A stretch of DNA of 64,000 nt from Pseudomonadota bacterium (GCA_018241225.1 JAFEEG010000012.1:89263-153262), one strand, 5' to 3'. Positions 1 to 8,867 are shown, numbered from the stretch's first letter. A program made the numbers and translations. The notes: generated from the sequence alone by a model not told the origin.

Positions 1-2383
1 CCTCGATCTCCATGCGGCCGGCCTCGATCTTCGAGTAGTCGAGGATGTCGTTGATGATGGTCAAGAGCGCGTCGCCCGATTCGCGGATGGTGGCGGCGTA
101 GTCCTGCTGCTCCGCGTCCAGATGGGTGTCCAACAGCAGCCCGCTCATGCCGATGACCGCGTTCATGGGGGTGCGGATCTCGTGGCTCATGGTGGCCAGG
201 AAGGCGCTCTTGGCTTCGTTGGCGGACTCGGCCGCGGCACGCGCCTCTTGCGTCTGCTTGAACAGGGCCGCGTTCTGGATGGCCACCACCGCTTGGTCGG
301 CGAAGGTCTTGAGCAGCTGGATTTCCTTGTCGGTGAACGGGCCCACCGGCTGGCGCGTGACGTGGATGGAGCCGATGTCCTGGCCTTGCCACATCAGCGG
401 CGCGACCAGGATGGCGTAGTTGCCGGTGGCCTTGGCAATTTCGCGCATGAACTGCGGCAGGTGCTCGTTGGCCAGCGCGTCGGGCACGTGCAGCACGCCC
501 GGGCCCCATTCCCAGGCGCCGGGCTGGGACGGCTCCAGGGGCCGTGGGTAGTACCGTTCGAGCACCTCGCGTGCCGAGCCCCGGTGCGCGCCCAGCACCA
601 TGTGGCCGTCCTTGATGAGCGATATGCCCATCTGCGCGCCCGAGAACAGGCGCTGGCAGCTTTCCAGGATCTTGTCGAACACCGGCTGTGCATCGGCCAT
701 GGAGCCGCTGATGACCTGCAGTACGTCGGCAGTGGCGGTGAGTTGCTCCAGCGCCTCCTGGGTCTCGTTGAACAGGCGCGCGTTCTGGATGGCGATCACC
801 GCCTGGCCGGCGAAGGTCTTGAGCAGCGTGCGCTCGGCCGGGCGGAAGGCACCCACCTCCATTCGCTGGATGCTCAAGAGGCCGATGCCGCGCCCCTCCC
901 AGATGAGCGGCGCCGCCAGCTTTGCAAAGCTGCGCCCCAACTGCTCGGCAATGTGGCGCATGGTCTGCGGCGCGGACGGGTCGTTGAGAACGTCCGCGAA
1001 CTCGACGACTTCGCCCGTGCGAAATGCGATCTCGGCCGAAGAGTCGTCCACGGGCAGCGGATAGGTAGCGGCCAGTGCGCGATCCAGCGCATCCGCCCGC
1101 TCGGCGCCCATCGCCACGCGCCCGGCGCTGGTGGTCAGGCGGCGCACCAGGTTCAGCTGGCCGCGCTCGTCCTTCATCAGCAGGGAGAAGGAGGCCGCAT
1201 CGAACAGCTTCGAGCAGCACTCCAGGATCTTGTCGAACACGGGCCCGGTGTCGGACACGGAACTGCCGATGACCTGCAGCACCTCGGCTGCGGCAGTCTG
1301 GTGCGCCAGCGCCTCGCGTGTTTCACGGGCGCGCTTCTGGGTCTCGTCGAACAGCAGCGCATTTTCCAGTGCCAGGCCCATGCCGGTGGCCACGGTCTCC
1401 AGCAGGCTGACCTGGTGCGGTCCGAAGGCGTTTTCGCGTTCGTGGTTCTGCAGGCCGATCACGCCCAGCATCCGCTCGCTGCCCGCGATGGGCACTGCCG
1501 CGATCGAATGCGCCCAGTCGGTACCCGGGTAGGGCTTGAGGCCGTGCTCGGTCTGCTCCTGGCGCGTGCCGAGCACGCGCACCTTCGAGTCGCGCAGCAC
1601 CATGGCCAGCGGCTCGTCGGGGCGCAGCGGCCGCGCCGGCGGCAGGGGCAGGGGGCGGTCGTGCTCGTAGCGGTACACCGCGCGCACCTGGTTGCTTTCA
1701 TGCTCCCACCACATGATGGTGATGTCACCGCTCTCGAACAACTCGCGCAGCTTGTCGCCCACCAGCTGGATGATGGCCTCGAAGCCCATGCGCTGCACCA
1801 TGCCTTGCTGAATGCTGTTGACCAGGGCGAGCTCGCCGGCACGCCGCGTCAGCGCCTCGGCACTTTCTTCCAGCCTGCTTTCGAGCGCACGGCGTTCGGC
1901 CAGGGTGTCGAGCGCCAGGGCGGCGTGCTGCGCCAGCATGGCAACAAGCGCAAGCTGCGGCGTTTCGAAGCGGCCGTTCACGCCATCGATGTCGGCGTAC
2001 AGAAAGCCCAGCACCTGTGTGCGCCCCACGATTGGCGCCACGATGCACGAGCGCTGTGCCCGGGGTGGCACGCCTTCGGGGCCGTGGCGCAGGCGCCCTT
2101 GCCGCGTATGGCGGGCCTCGTCCAGCCAGGGACCGATGGCGCGCAGCAGCTCGGCGCCGCGTTCGCCGCGCGGCAACTGCTCCTGTGCAATGGCAGGCGC
2201 GTGCGGCGCATCCAGCACCAGCAGCAGCCGCTGCGCGCCGAGGTGCGCAGCGCCTTCGTGCATCAGGCAGCGGTACAACTGCGCCTCGCTGCGCGCATCG
2301 GCCATGCGCATCGGGGCCGCGGATGCGGCCGGCTCGCGGCGCGGCGCGCGCAGCGGTTTGCTCGGGGAGCGGGACAGGGCCAT
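1..2383 (-). CDS. Multi-GAF sensor (probably hybrid) histidine kinase, 5' part, truncated by window edge
   Basis: Cytoplasmic sensor kinase; the visible 794 residues contain no membrane segment. Four GAF-like units can be followed: about residues 30-165, 186-348, 363-541 and 550-708. The last two are near copies, each beginning with a VLQVI motif and ending with a conserved TFA-QAV-AIQNA-LF stretch. A HisKA dimerisation domain follows, with the H box [10 protein letters not shown] and the phospho-accepting His at about 734. The ATPase domain and any receiver domains would lie left of base 1. The ATG at 2381-2383 follows an AGGAGG about 10 bases upstream. GAF stacks of this kind bind small ligands, but nothing here identifies the signal. 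Hybrid architecture is inferred from the family only. Confidence 0.93.
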   Translation of the reverse strand, partial: MALSRSPSKPLRAPRREPAASAAPMRMADARSEAQLYRCLMHEGAAHLGAQRLLLVLDAPHAPAIAQEQLPRGERGAELLRAIGPWLDEARHTRQGRLRHGPEGVPPRAQRSCIVAPIVGRTQVLGFLYADIDGVNGRFETPQLALVAMLAQHAALALDTLAERRALESRLEESAEALTRRAGELALVNSIQQGMVQRMGFEAIIQLVGDKLRELFESGDITIMWWEHESNQVRAVYRYEHDRPLPLPPARPLRPDEPLAMVLRDSKVRVLGTRQEQTEHGLKPYPGTDWAHSIAAVPIAGSERMLGVIGLQNHERENAFGPHQVSLLETVATGMGLALENALLFDETQKRARETREALAHQTAAAEVLQVIGSSVSDTGPVFDKILECCSKLFDAASFSLLMKDERGQLNLVRRLTTSAGRVAMGAERADALDRALAATYPLPVDDSSAEIAFRTGEVVEFADVLNDPSAPQTMRHIAEQLGRSFAKLAAPLIWEGRGIGLLSIQRMEVGAFRPAERTLLKTFAGQAVIAIQNARLFNETQEALEQLTATADVLQVISGSMADAQPVFDKILESCQRLFSGAQMGISLIKDGHMVLGAHRGSAREVLERYYPRPLEPSQPGAWEWGPGVLHVPDALANEHLPQFMREIAKATGNYAILVAPLMWQGQDIGSIHVTRQPVGPFTDKEIQLLKTFADQAVVAIQNAALFKQTQEARAAAESANEAKSAFLATMSHEIRTPMNAVIGMSGLLLDTHLDAEQQDYAATIRESGDALLTIINDILDYSKIEAGRMEIE

Positions 2384-2480
2384 GGGGCGACAGACCTCCT
2401 CTCGTTTGCAGTGGCATGCGCCGGCAAGATGACGCATTGGCCGGCAGTCTAATGCTGGCGCCGGCTGCAGCCGAGGGCTT

Positions 2481-3128
2481 TCACGCCGTGGCCACGAACA
2501 TCGGGAAGCTGGTGCGCCAGCCGTCAGGCCCTCGCTCGAAAGGTCGTGTCAGCGCGGCCTGGTCTTCGCGGCTCAGGTTGCGCCACAGGAAGTCGCGCTC
2601 GTTGCCTGCGGCGCCCTGGACATAGAGCTGGGTCGTCAGCAATTCGCGCGGGCCCTGCTTGACCTTGAAATGGATGTGCGGCGTGCGCCCGGTGTAGGGC
2701 ACCGGCCGCAGGGTGTGAAAGCGCCAGCGGCCCTCGGCGTCGGCCTGCACCCGGCCAAAGCCCTGGAAGGCAGGGTCGGCGCGCCCCCCATCGCCCGGGT
2801 GGTGATAGTGGCCGGCCTGGTCGCATTGCCAGATCTCGACAGTGGCCCCAGCCAGCGGCTGGCCGCGCAGGTCGGCCACCGTGCCCTCGACCCATGCCGG
2901 CTCGCCGCCGTGGTGGTTCAGCGCTCCGTTGTGCAGCAGGTCGTTGTCGGTATCGGCGGGCAGCTGCACGGGGTAGAAGGGCCCTTCGGTCTGCGATGGC
3001 GTGGGCCGGCGCGACCCGGTGCCGGTCTGCGCGCGCGCCAGGCCCAGGCACAGCGCAGGAAAGGCCACCAGCGCGGCCGCCGTGGCGCGCCGCCGGGGCA
3101 TCGAGAAATCCGGGCGAGGCAGATGCAT
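2481..3128 (-). CDS. Exported intradiol ring-cleavage dioxygenase-like protein
   Basis: Belongs to the protocatechuate/catechol intradiol dioxygenase fold, which splits aromatic diols with non-haem Fe(III). The family hallmark EGPFYP is present. The usual iron ligands are recognisable: Tyr108 (in GHYHHPGD), Tyr145 (in VPYTGR), His151 and His153 (in TPHIHFKV). The N terminus has an RRRAT motif followed by a hydrophobic stretch ending in ARA, so export, perhaps by Tat, is likely. Secreted single-chain members occur in many proteobacteria and their substrates are mostly unknown. Start is uncertain: an in-frame ATG at 3164 would add 12 residues, and neither start has a strong ribosome binding site. 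215 aa from the start used here. Confidence 0.87.
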   Translation of the reverse strand: MHLPRPDFSMPRRRATAAALVAFPALCLGLARAQTGTGSRRPTPSQTEGPFYPVQLPADTDNDLLHNGALNHHGGEPAWVEGTVADLRGQPLAGATVEIWQCDQAGHYHHPGDGGRADPAFQGFGRVQADAEGRWRFHTLRPVPYTGRTPHIHFKVKQGPRELLTTQLYVQGAAGNERDFLWRNLSREDQAALTRPFERGPDGWRTSFPMFVATA

Positions 3129-3225
3129 GGTGGACCCGAGCATGGCCCGTCGCGGGCTTTGCATCAAGCCGGGCTGGCTTGACCCGACACGTCCCTGCGG
3201 TCTTCCCGGCGCGGCCGTGCCGACC

Positions 3226-3984
3226 TTACTGGCGGAAGCTCGAGTCGATGCGGTCGAGCTTGCGCAGAAGTGCCGGCCAGGCGAACTGCCCGCCCATGCC
3301 GCCGGTCTGCACCTTCATCGCCTGCGCCACGCCCTGCACGATGCGCGGGTCGACCTGCGTGAGCTCGCTGCCGCCCGACTGCGCCGCGATCTGGATCTGG
3401 CAGGTGGTCTCGAACACGTACATCGAGAGAAAGGCGTCGGCAATGGTCTTGCCGCAGGTCAGCAGGCCGTGGTTGCGCAGCATGAGGAAGTTGGCTTCAC
3501 CCAGGTCGGCCTGCAGGCGCGGCTTCTCGTCGTCGCGGAAGGCCACGCCCTCGTAGTCGTGATAGGCCAGCGAGGCGAGCACGAAGGTGGACTGCTGGCT
3601 GATGGGCAGCACGCCGTTCTTCTGCGCGCTGACGGCCACGCCGGCGCGGGTGTGGGTGTGCAGCACGCACTGCACGTCGTCGCGTACCGCGTGCACTGCG
3701 CTGTGGATGACGAAGCCGGCCGGGTTCACCGGGAAGGGCGTGTCATTGAGCTTGTTGCACTCCTGATCGACCTTGACCAGGCTGGAGGCGGTGATCTCGT
3801 CGAACATCAGCCCGTAGGGGTTGATGAGGAAGTGGTGCTCCGGGCCCGGAATGCGGGCGCTGATGTGGGTAAAGACCAGGTCGCTCCAGCCGTACTGCGC
3901 CACCAGCCGGTAGCAGGCGGCCAGGTCGACGCGAAGTTGCCACTCTTCGGGCGAGACCTTGTCTTGGAGGGAGGGGATGTTCAT
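3226..3984 (-). CDS. Class II aldolase/adducin family protein
   Basis: 252-residue single-domain protein of the class II aldolase/adducin family, zinc-dependent enzymes that cleave or epimerise sugar phosphates and related hydroxy acids. The metal-binding HTHTRAG motif has His109 and His111, and the downstream RNHGLL motif has His172. The substrate cannot be deduced. The ATG at 3982-3984 is chosen because AAGGAG sits 8-13 bases upstream; a longer open frame to 4050 has no such signal. It is divergent from the Crp/Fnr-type regulator at 4127, with 142 bases between the starts, so that regulator is a plausible local controller. Confidence 0.9.
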   Translation of the reverse strand: MNIPSLQDKVSPEEWQLRVDLAACYRLVAQYGWSDLVFTHISARIPGPEHHFLINPYGLMFDEITASSLVKVDQECNKLNDTPFPVNPAGFVIHSAVHAVRDDVQCVLHTHTRAGVAVSAQKNGVLPISQQSTFVLASLAYHDYEGVAFRDDEKPRLQADLGEANFLMLRNHGLLTCGKTIADAFLSMYVFETTCQIQIAAQSGGSELTQVDPRIVQGVAQAMKVQTGGMGGQFAWPALLRKLDRIDSSFRQ

Positions 3985-4126
3985 GCAGTTGTCTCCTTGG
4001 AATGCGCCTGGGATGGGCGGCGCGCGTGGACCGTTGGGGCGGTGTTCCATGATGCGAAGCGCGCCTCGGGCAGACTGTCACATTCTTATCAATGCAGGGT
4101 TAGTCCCGGGGTGCCATTTTCCGGTC

Positions 4127-4852
4127 ATGCAAGCTTTTTCAGACAACCCTTGGTTTCGCAGCCTGCCGCAGATGCAGGCCCATGCGCTTGTGGATGCCGC
4201 CCAACCGATGAAGCTGGGGGCGGGCAAGGTGCTCTATCGGCAGGGCGATGCGCTCGGGCCTTCCACGCCAGCCTTCTTCGGGCTGGCCAGCGGGAGCATG
4301 AAGCTGTCCATACTCAACAGCGACGGCAAGGAGGGCATCCTCACCGTCATAGAACCAGGCAACTGGATCGGCGAAGTGGCGCTGCTGGACAACACCCGGC
4401 GGCGCGCACACAACGCCATTGCGCTGGACGGATGCGAGCTGGCCGCGGTGACTGCCAAGGCCTTCGAGGCGCTCATGCGGGACCCGGAGTTCGCCCGCGC
4501 CGTTGCCAAGCTGGTGGCCGCCCGTCTTCGCCTGGCCTACGAGGCGCTGGCCGGCCAGACGCTGCAGAGCATGCGCCAGCGGGTGGCGCGCCGCCTGGTG
4601 ATGCTGGCACACGGCGACATTACCCAGTCCACCCGTGGCCGCATGCACGTGAGCACCTCGCAGGACAACCTGGCCATGATGCTGGGCGTGAGCCGGCCCA
4701 CGCTGAGCAAGGAACTGCAGGCGCTGGCCAAGGCCGGAGCCATTGCGTTGCGATATGGGCAGATCGAGATCCTGGCCATGGAGCGACTGCGCGTGGCCGG
4801 CCAGTTGGCCCTGTCGGACCCGACAGGGCAGGACGATTTCCAGCCCGCCTAG
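4127..4852 (+). CDS. Crp/Fnr family transcriptional regulator
   Basis: 241-residue regulator with an N-terminal cyclic-nucleotide-binding-like beta-barrel (about residues 20-125, including the GNWIGEVALLDN turn), a long dimerisation helix and a C-terminal winged helix-turn-helix. The recognition region is around residues 177-200 (DNLAMMLGVSRPTLSKEL). No N-terminal cysteine cluster is present, so it is not an oxygen-sensing FNR with an iron-sulphur cluster. The ligand is unknown. Its stop codon overlaps the stop of the convergent gene at 4849 within a shared CTAG. Divergence from the class II aldolase gene suggests, but does not prove, that it controls it. Confidence 0.9.
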   Translation: MQAFSDNPWFRSLPQMQAHALVDAAQPMKLGAGKVLYRQGDALGPSTPAFFGLASGSMKLSILNSDGKEGILTVIEPGNWIGEVALLDNTRRRAHNAIALDGCELAAVTAKAFEALMRDPEFARAVAKLVAARLRLAYEALAGQTLQSMRQRVARRLVMLAHGDITQSTRGRMHVSTSQDNLAMMLGVSRPTLSKELQALAKAGAIALRYGQIEILAMERLRVAGQLALSDPTGQDDFQPA

Positions 4853-5175
4853 GCGTCGTCGGAAAAATTGGCTTGCTGCAGTGCCGCACGCGCAGCCTGG
4901 CGCAGGCTGGTCACCCACAGCCGCGCGTGGCGCTGCTCGCGGCTTTCGAAGCGTTCGGTGAACTTGCGGATGGCGGGGCGTTCGATGGCCACCATGGTCA
5001 TCCAGTCGGTGCCGGCAAAGCCCGGTGCGTCGTTGCTGCGCATGACCAGGGCGGGGCGCAGCGACATGACCCACTCGGTGGGAACGTGCGGATCGTTGTC
5101 CAGCATGCGCAGCGCGATCTTTGCCGCCTTCGGGCTGAGCACCTGCACTTTTTGATAGATGAAATCCAGATCCAT
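4849..5175 (-). CDS. Conserved hypothetical protein, 108 aa
   Basis: Small soluble protein starting MDLDFIYQKVQVL; I do not recognise the family. It is mostly alpha-helical by eye with a charged C-terminal third, and has no signal peptide, membrane segment or metal motif. The start at 5173-5175 is the first methionine after an AT-rich upstream stretch; the open frame continues upstream, but the extra residues lack the GC pattern of coding DNA here. The last 4 bases are shared with the convergent Crp/Fnr gene. Confidence 0.7.
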   Translation of the reverse strand: MDLDFIYQKVQVLSPKAAKIALRMLDNDPHVPTEWVMSLRPALVMRSNDAPGFAGTDWMTMVAIERPAIRKFTERFESREQRHARLWVTSLRQAARAALQQANFSDDA

Positions 5176-5437
5176 TCTGTTACGTCTGTTCGAGGTCGCG
5201 AGAATAGCGGGACTTTTGCGGGGGGCTATTCGTAGTTTGCCGTACAACATTTGGTCATAAGCTAAAAGTATGTGAATTTTGCACAGACGATTACACATTG
5301 TGAAACGTCTTGCTTCACCTGCTTCGGTTTCGTGGGCCTATACAGGCAACTCGCGTGTCCGAAATCCGACGCCTGCCTGGCATTGCGCCTGTTGCCGGAC
5401 CTGCGAGGTGAGGGGCTCATCGGCTGGAGACTGCAAC
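5176..5437. other. Intergenic region with unusually AT-rich patch
   Basis: About 260 bases between divergent genes. Bases 5215-5345 are clearly poorer in GC than their surroundings and probably contain promoters for both sides. An imperfect inverted repeat GTGAA-9-TTCAC lies at 5299-5317 and could be an operator. No RNA gene was recognised. Confidence 0.4.
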
Positions 5438-5899
5438 ATGGAAGAGGACGGAACAATCAATGTGCTGCGGCTGCTCGTCCAATCCTGCGTGGATGGTGAA
5501 GGTGAATACGACGAATGCGCCCGGCACACGCAGAACGTCGAGTTGCGCGAACTCTTTGCCTACCGCGCACAAGCCTGCCGCGAGGAGGCAGCCGAACTCG
5601 AAGCCGTCATGCGCGACCTTGGCGCAAGACCCGAACATCGCGGCTCGATGCTGGGCGTTGCGCATCGCGGCTGGATGGCGCTTCGCAGTTCCCTGTCGGC
5701 CAATGGTGACGGGGTGTTGCTGGAAGGATGCGAGCGCGCCGAGGAAATAGCGCTGAAGCTCTATCGCGGCGTTCTGTGCGGACCGCTGCCGGAATCCATC
5801 CGGCACCTGGTGCTCAAGCACTATGAACTGGCGCGGCTGACGCGGGACCACGTGCGGATGCTGCGCGTGCGAATGGTCGCCGTGGAGGCCGATGCGTGA
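5438..5899 (+). CDS. PA2169/DUF2383-like four-helix-bundle protein
   Basis: 153-residue protein predicted to be all-helical, resembling the DUF2383 (PA2169-type) ferritin-like/four-helix bundle proteins. The pattern is an N-terminal helix NVLRLLVQSCVDGEGEY, then ELRELFAYRAQACREEAAELE, a middle helix around GVAHRGWMALRS and a final helix LKHYELARLTRDHVRML. Function of the family is unknown, although members are often linked to stress. The start at 5438 follows GGAGA by 7 bases and begins MEEDGTINVL; upstream codons in the same frame are not convincing. tRNA-Arg lies just downstream on the other strand. Confidence 0.75.
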   Translation: MEEDGTINVLRLLVQSCVDGEGEYDECARHTQNVELRELFAYRAQACREEAAELEAVMRDLGARPEHRGSMLGVAHRGWMALRSSLSANGDGVLLEGCERAEEIALKLYRGVLCGPLPESIRHLVLKHYELARLTRDHVRMLRVRMVAVEADA

Positions 5900-5905
5900 T
5901 CTTGG

Positions 5906-5979
5906 CCTGCCCGGAGGGGATCGAACCCCCGACAACCTGCTTAGAAGGCAGGTGCTCTATCCAACTGAGCTACGGGCAG
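5906..5979 (-). tRNA. tRNA-Arg (anticodon TCT)
   Basis: A full cloverleaf can be folded on the minus strand: acceptor CTGCCCG pairing with CGGGCAG, D stem GCTC, anticodon stem CCTGC/GCAGG with loop CTTCTAA (anticodon TCT), and T arm GGGGG/CCCTC around TTCGATC. 74 bases with no encoded CCA. It decodes AGA/AGG. Confidence 0.96.
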
Positions 5980-6019
5980 ACAAGCCCTTGATTTTGCCAC
6001 GCGAGGCAAGGGGCCCGGC

Positions 6020-6466
6020 ATGACAACGCCGCGGCAAGGCGACCCGCACCGGCTCGAGCGATTCGTGCAGGCGCAGGCGCCGCTCTATCGCGAGGTGTGC
6101 GCCGAACTGGCCGCCGGCGAAAAGCGCAGCCACTGGATGTGGTTCGTCTTTCCGCAGCTGGCGCAGCTCGGCCACAGCAGCACCGCGCAGTTCTACGGCA
6201 TCGGCTCGCGTGCCGAAGCGGCCGCGTATTGGCTGCATCCCCAGTTGGGTGAACGCCTGGCCGAGTGCACGTCGCTGGTGCTGGCGCTGCAGGGCCGCAC
6301 GGCCTTCGAGGTGTTCCATTCGCCTGACGACCTCAAGTTTCGCTCGTGCATGACGCTGTTTCATTGCGTGGTGCCGCAGGTGGCCTTGTTCGGCCAGGCG
6401 CTGCACAAGTACTACGGGGGCCAGGCCGACCCGCTCACGCTGTCGCTGCTCGACGGCATGGATTGA
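6020..6466 (+). CDS. DUF1810 family protein
   Basis: 148-residue protein matching DUF1810, a family of about 140 residues with no established function. Typical features are present: N-terminal RLERFVQAQ, the SHWMWFVFPQL block at about residues 37-47, YGIGSR-EA-AY, and the C-terminal DDLKFRSCMTLF segment followed by LDGM. The length equals the family norm. It is monocistronic by position, between tRNA-Arg and the SDR gene. Confidence 0.88.
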   Translation: MTTPRQGDPHRLERFVQAQAPLYREVCAELAAGEKRSHWMWFVFPQLAQLGHSSTAQFYGIGSRAEAAAYWLHPQLGERLAECTSLVLALQGRTAFEVFHSPDDLKFRSCMTLFHCVVPQVALFGQALHKYYGGQADPLTLSLLDGMD

Positions 6467-6555
6467 GCGCGGCCGCGCCTGTCGCCTTGGCGGCGGACTC
6501 TGGCCGCGCTTGCGCTCGATACTGCCGCCTCGATTCAGACAACAGGAAGCTCGGC

Positions 6556-7332
6556 ATGGACATTCGGAACAAGGTAGCAGTAGTCACCGGTGCGGCCAGC
6601 GGCATCGGCCGCGCGGTGGCAATCCGGCTTGCACAAGAGGGTGCGCGCGCCGTGGTGGCGGCCGACCTCGACCTGGCGGGTGCGCAGGCGGTGGCCGGCG
6701 AAATCGGCTCGCAGGCGCTGGCCGTGCGGTGCGACGTGAGCCAGGAAGCCGACATCCAGGCGCTGGTGGCGACCGCGCGCGAGCGTTTCGGGCAGGTCGA
6801 CATCTTCATCTCCAATGCCGGCATCCTGGGCCGACCGGGCGGCTTCGAGCTGGAAGACGCCCTGTGGGACAAGATGTGGCAGATCCATGGCATGGCCCAC
6901 GTCTGGGCCGCGCGTGCGGTGGTGCCCGACATGGTGGCGCGGGGCGAGGGTTATTTCCTGGTCACCGCTTCGGCGGCCGGCCTGCTCAATATCGTGGAAA
7001 CGGCACCGTATGGCGTGACCAAGCATGCCGCCGTGGCCTTTGCCGAATGGCTGCGCATTGCCTATGGCCGCCGCGGGCTGCGTGTGTCGTGCCTGTGCCC
7101 CCAGTCGGTGCAGACCGGCATGGTGACCGGCGACGGCGGCTCGGCAGGGCACGACGGCATCCTGAGCGCCGAGCAGGTGGCCGCCGAGGTGGTGGCCACG
7201 ATGGCCAGCGAGAAGTTCCTGGTGCTGCCGCATCCGCAGGTGCTGCAGTACTTCCAGGCCAAGGCGGAGGACTACGACCGATGGCTCGGCGGCATGCAGA
7301 AACTGCACGCGATGCACACCGCCAAGGGCTGA
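6556..7332 (+). CDS. SDR family NAD(P)-dependent oxidoreductase
   Basis: 258-residue classical short-chain dehydrogenase/reductase. The cofactor motif TGAASGIG is at residues 11-18, NAG follows the strand DIFISNAG, and the catalytic triad is Ser139 (VTASAAG), Tyr152 and Lys156 (YGVTK). An Asp ending the second strand (AADLD) hints at NAD(H) preference. Substrate unknown. The ATG at 6556 follows AGGAAG by about 7 bases; the frame is open further upstream but overlaps the DUF1810 gene. Confidence 0.93.
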   Translation: MDIRNKVAVVTGAASGIGRAVAIRLAQEGARAVVAADLDLAGAQAVAGEIGSQALAVRCDVSQEADIQALVATARERFGQVDIFISNAGILGRPGGFELEDALWDKMWQIHGMAHVWAARAVVPDMVARGEGYFLVTASAAGLLNIVETAPYGVTKHAAVAFAEWLRIAYGRRGLRVSCLCPQSVQTGMVTGDGGSAGHDGILSAEQVAAEVVATMASEKFLVLPHPQVLQYFQAKAEDYDRWLGGMQKLHAMHTAKG

Positions 7333-7432
7333 CAGTTCAGCGACGGGGCAGGCCCGGCGCATCGGGCCTGAGCGGGCTGCTCGACGTAAAGTTGTATTGC
7401 GTGAATTAAGTCCTTTTATCTACACTTTCGCG

Positions 7433-7795
7433 ATGCGCCGCGGATTCGTTCTCGTGTTGTTGTTCATGACCCTCATGTCGCAGTTCCTTGCGCTTGCGGG
7501 TCGTGCCGACGCGCTTGGGCACATCAGGAGCAGCAAGAGCGATTCGCATGCCGTGCTGCATTGGAAGGGTCAGGCGCATCATCACCAGGCCGATGGGTCC
7601 CTGGCACACGATGAGTCGAGCGCGTCGATACAGCACCTTCTCGCCGACCTTGTGTTGACGGAGCCGGGATTGCCGTCATCCCTGCACATCCCAGTGCCTC
7701 TTGCCGCAAGGGCGCAGCCCTTGCCGCGCAACGAGCTGCTCATGCCCAGCCCGCACCTCGCGGGCCTTAGACGCCCCCCTCGTCTGGTTGCGTGA
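7433..7795 (+). CDS. Small exported His-rich protein
   Basis: 120-residue protein beginning MRRGFVLVLLFMTLMSQFLAL, a convincing signal peptide or single N-terminal membrane segment, followed by a region with many His (HAVLHWKGQAHHHQ) and a C terminus ending GLRRPPRLV. The layout resembles small periplasmic proteins found beside heavy-metal efflux genes (CzcI type), but no efflux genes are here and there is no direct proof. A ribosome binding site is not obvious at 7433; an upstream in-frame start at 7397 would add 12 residues. Confidence 0.55.
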   Translation: MRRGFVLVLLFMTLMSQFLALAGRADALGHIRSSKSDSHAVLHWKGQAHHHQADGSLAHDESSASIQHLLADLVLTEPGLPSSLHIPVPLAARAQPLPRNELLMPSPHLAGLRRPPRLVA

Positions 7796-7803
7796 CCGTC
7801 CGT

Positions 7804-7826
7804 GGCTCGCGCGTTGCGCGCGAGCC
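7804..7826. repeat. Perfect 10-bp inverted repeat (strong hairpin)
   Basis: GGCTCGCGCG and CGCGCGAGCC separated by TTG, starting 9 bases after the stop of the His-rich gene. There is no T tract on either side, so it is not a typical intrinsic terminator. It may still stop or pause transcription, or protect a 3' end. Confidence 0.55.
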
Positions 7827-7980
7827 TGAACGGCTGTCCGCACGTCGGCATGCGCCCCAAGGCGCGCCGGCGAACACCATATCTGCCTTCGACTTCAGCC
7901 TTGCGACCGAACGCGCCGTGCCCTGGATGGGTTGGCCGGCGATCGGTACCGCTGGTCAGGGCGCCCCGAGGAGTTTCTAC

Positions 7981-8859
7981 ATGTCCATGTACGGCGTCAT
8001 TCACGCGGCACGCCGCATCGCCAACGGTCCGCTGGTGCGGCCCGCCCGTCTGAAATGGGAAAGGCAGCAGTTCCTGGCCCCGCAAAACCATGCAGCCCTT
8101 TTTGGCGTCTACGCCAGTTTTGCGCAAGCCAGGCACGACCTTCCGCAGGAGAACCCCGGTTTCCACCTGGAAACGCTGTCGGGCCAGTACGTCAACATCC
8201 GAATCAAGAGGGTGTTCGAGTACGACTACCCGGTGATGCGCTGGCTCGAGAAAGCCTTTCAGCATGGCGCGACAAGGGTGCTCGACATCGGCGGCTCGGT
8301 CGGTGTCCATTACTTTGCCTATGGCCGCTACCTGGAGATGCCGGCCGAGTTGTCCTGGGAAATCGTCGAGGTGGCCGAGATGGTCGACATCGGGCGGCGG
8401 ATTGCGCAAGAGCGCGATGCGGCATCCCTGAAGTTCACGACCGACCTGAATGCGGCGATCGATGCCGGGTGCCACGACGTGTGGATATCGGCCGGTGCCA
8501 TCCAGTATTTCGAGGATGCCCATCCGGCGGACCTGTTGCGGCGCACTGAAAAGCGGCCCGCGCATGTACTGCTGAACAAGTTGCCGCTGCACGACGGCGA
8601 AGACTACGTCACGACCCAGAACCTGGGACAGGGTGCGTTCTCGCCTTTTCACATCTACAACAAGGCGCGGTTCATCGAGTCCATCGAGGCGCTGGGCTAC
8701 ACGCTCTGGGACTCCTGGGACGTTCACGAGCTTTCGCTGCATATCCCGGGGCACCCCGAATGCTCGTTCGGCGCTTTCTCGGGTCTTTATTTCGTCGACA
8801 CGAAGCAGGTGCAGCCAGACAGAAAAGCCCGCCCGGTTGCCCAGGCGGGCTTGCTGTAG
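7981..8859 (+). CDS. TIGR04325 family methyltransferase
   Basis: 292-residue protein of the TIGR04325 putative SAM methyltransferase family. The nucleotide-binding motif I is VLDIGGSVGVHYFAY, preceded by the family-typical segment YDYPVMRWLEKAF. Later blocks include ISAGAIQYFED and LLNKLPLHDGEDYVTTQNLG. Members are often found in polysaccharide gene clusters, but no such cluster lies here. The start at 7981 has GAGGAG 7-12 bases upstream. The last 10 codons contain the terminator of the convergent tRNA-Pro gene. Confidence 0.85.
   Translation: MSMYGVIHAARRIANGPLVRPARLKWERQQFLAPQNHAALFGVYASFAQARHDLPQENPGFHLETLSGQYVNIRIKRVFEYDYPVMRWLEKAFQHGATRVLDIGGSVGVHYFAYGRYLEMPAELSWEIVEVAEMVDIGRRIAQERDAASLKFTTDLNAAIDAGCHDVWISAGAIQYFEDAHPADLLRRTEKRPAHVLLNKLPLHDGEDYVTTQNLGQGAFSPFHIYNKARFIESIEALGYTLWDSWDVHELSLHIPGHPECSFGAFSGLYFVDTKQVQPDRKARPVAQAGLL
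8822..8854 (-). terminator. Intrinsic terminator of tRNA-Pro, inside the neighbouring coding sequence
   Basis: Stem AAGCCCGCC (8825-8833) / GGCGGGCTT (8844-8852) with a 10-base loop. Read on the minus strand the hairpin is followed by TTTTCT, which fits termination of the tRNA-Pro transcript. On the plus strand it lies within the last codons of the methyltransferase gene. Confidence 0.75.
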
Positions 8860-8867
8860 TCGTGTGG

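Noticed and set aside
122-2452. A very long plus-strand open frame (776 codons)
   Set aside because: It is antisense to the GAF kinase, and its translation is rich in His, Arg, Gln and Gly with no domain pattern. High GC removes stop codons in the opposite strand.
4075-4092. CTGTCAC followed after 11 bases by TTATCAA, a possible Pho box or FNR half-site before the Crp gene
   Set aside because: The second half matches only 4 of 7 and no phosphate or anaerobic gene is adjacent. Not separable from chance by eye.
3001-5235. Plus-strand open frame of 744 codons spanning the dioxygenase, aldolase and Crp genes
   Set aside because: Overlaps three well supported genes and its translation is unlike any protein.
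5299-5317. GTGAA/TTCAC inverted repeat as a regulator operator
   Set aside because: Noted in the intergenic entry only; too short and without a known regulator to assign.
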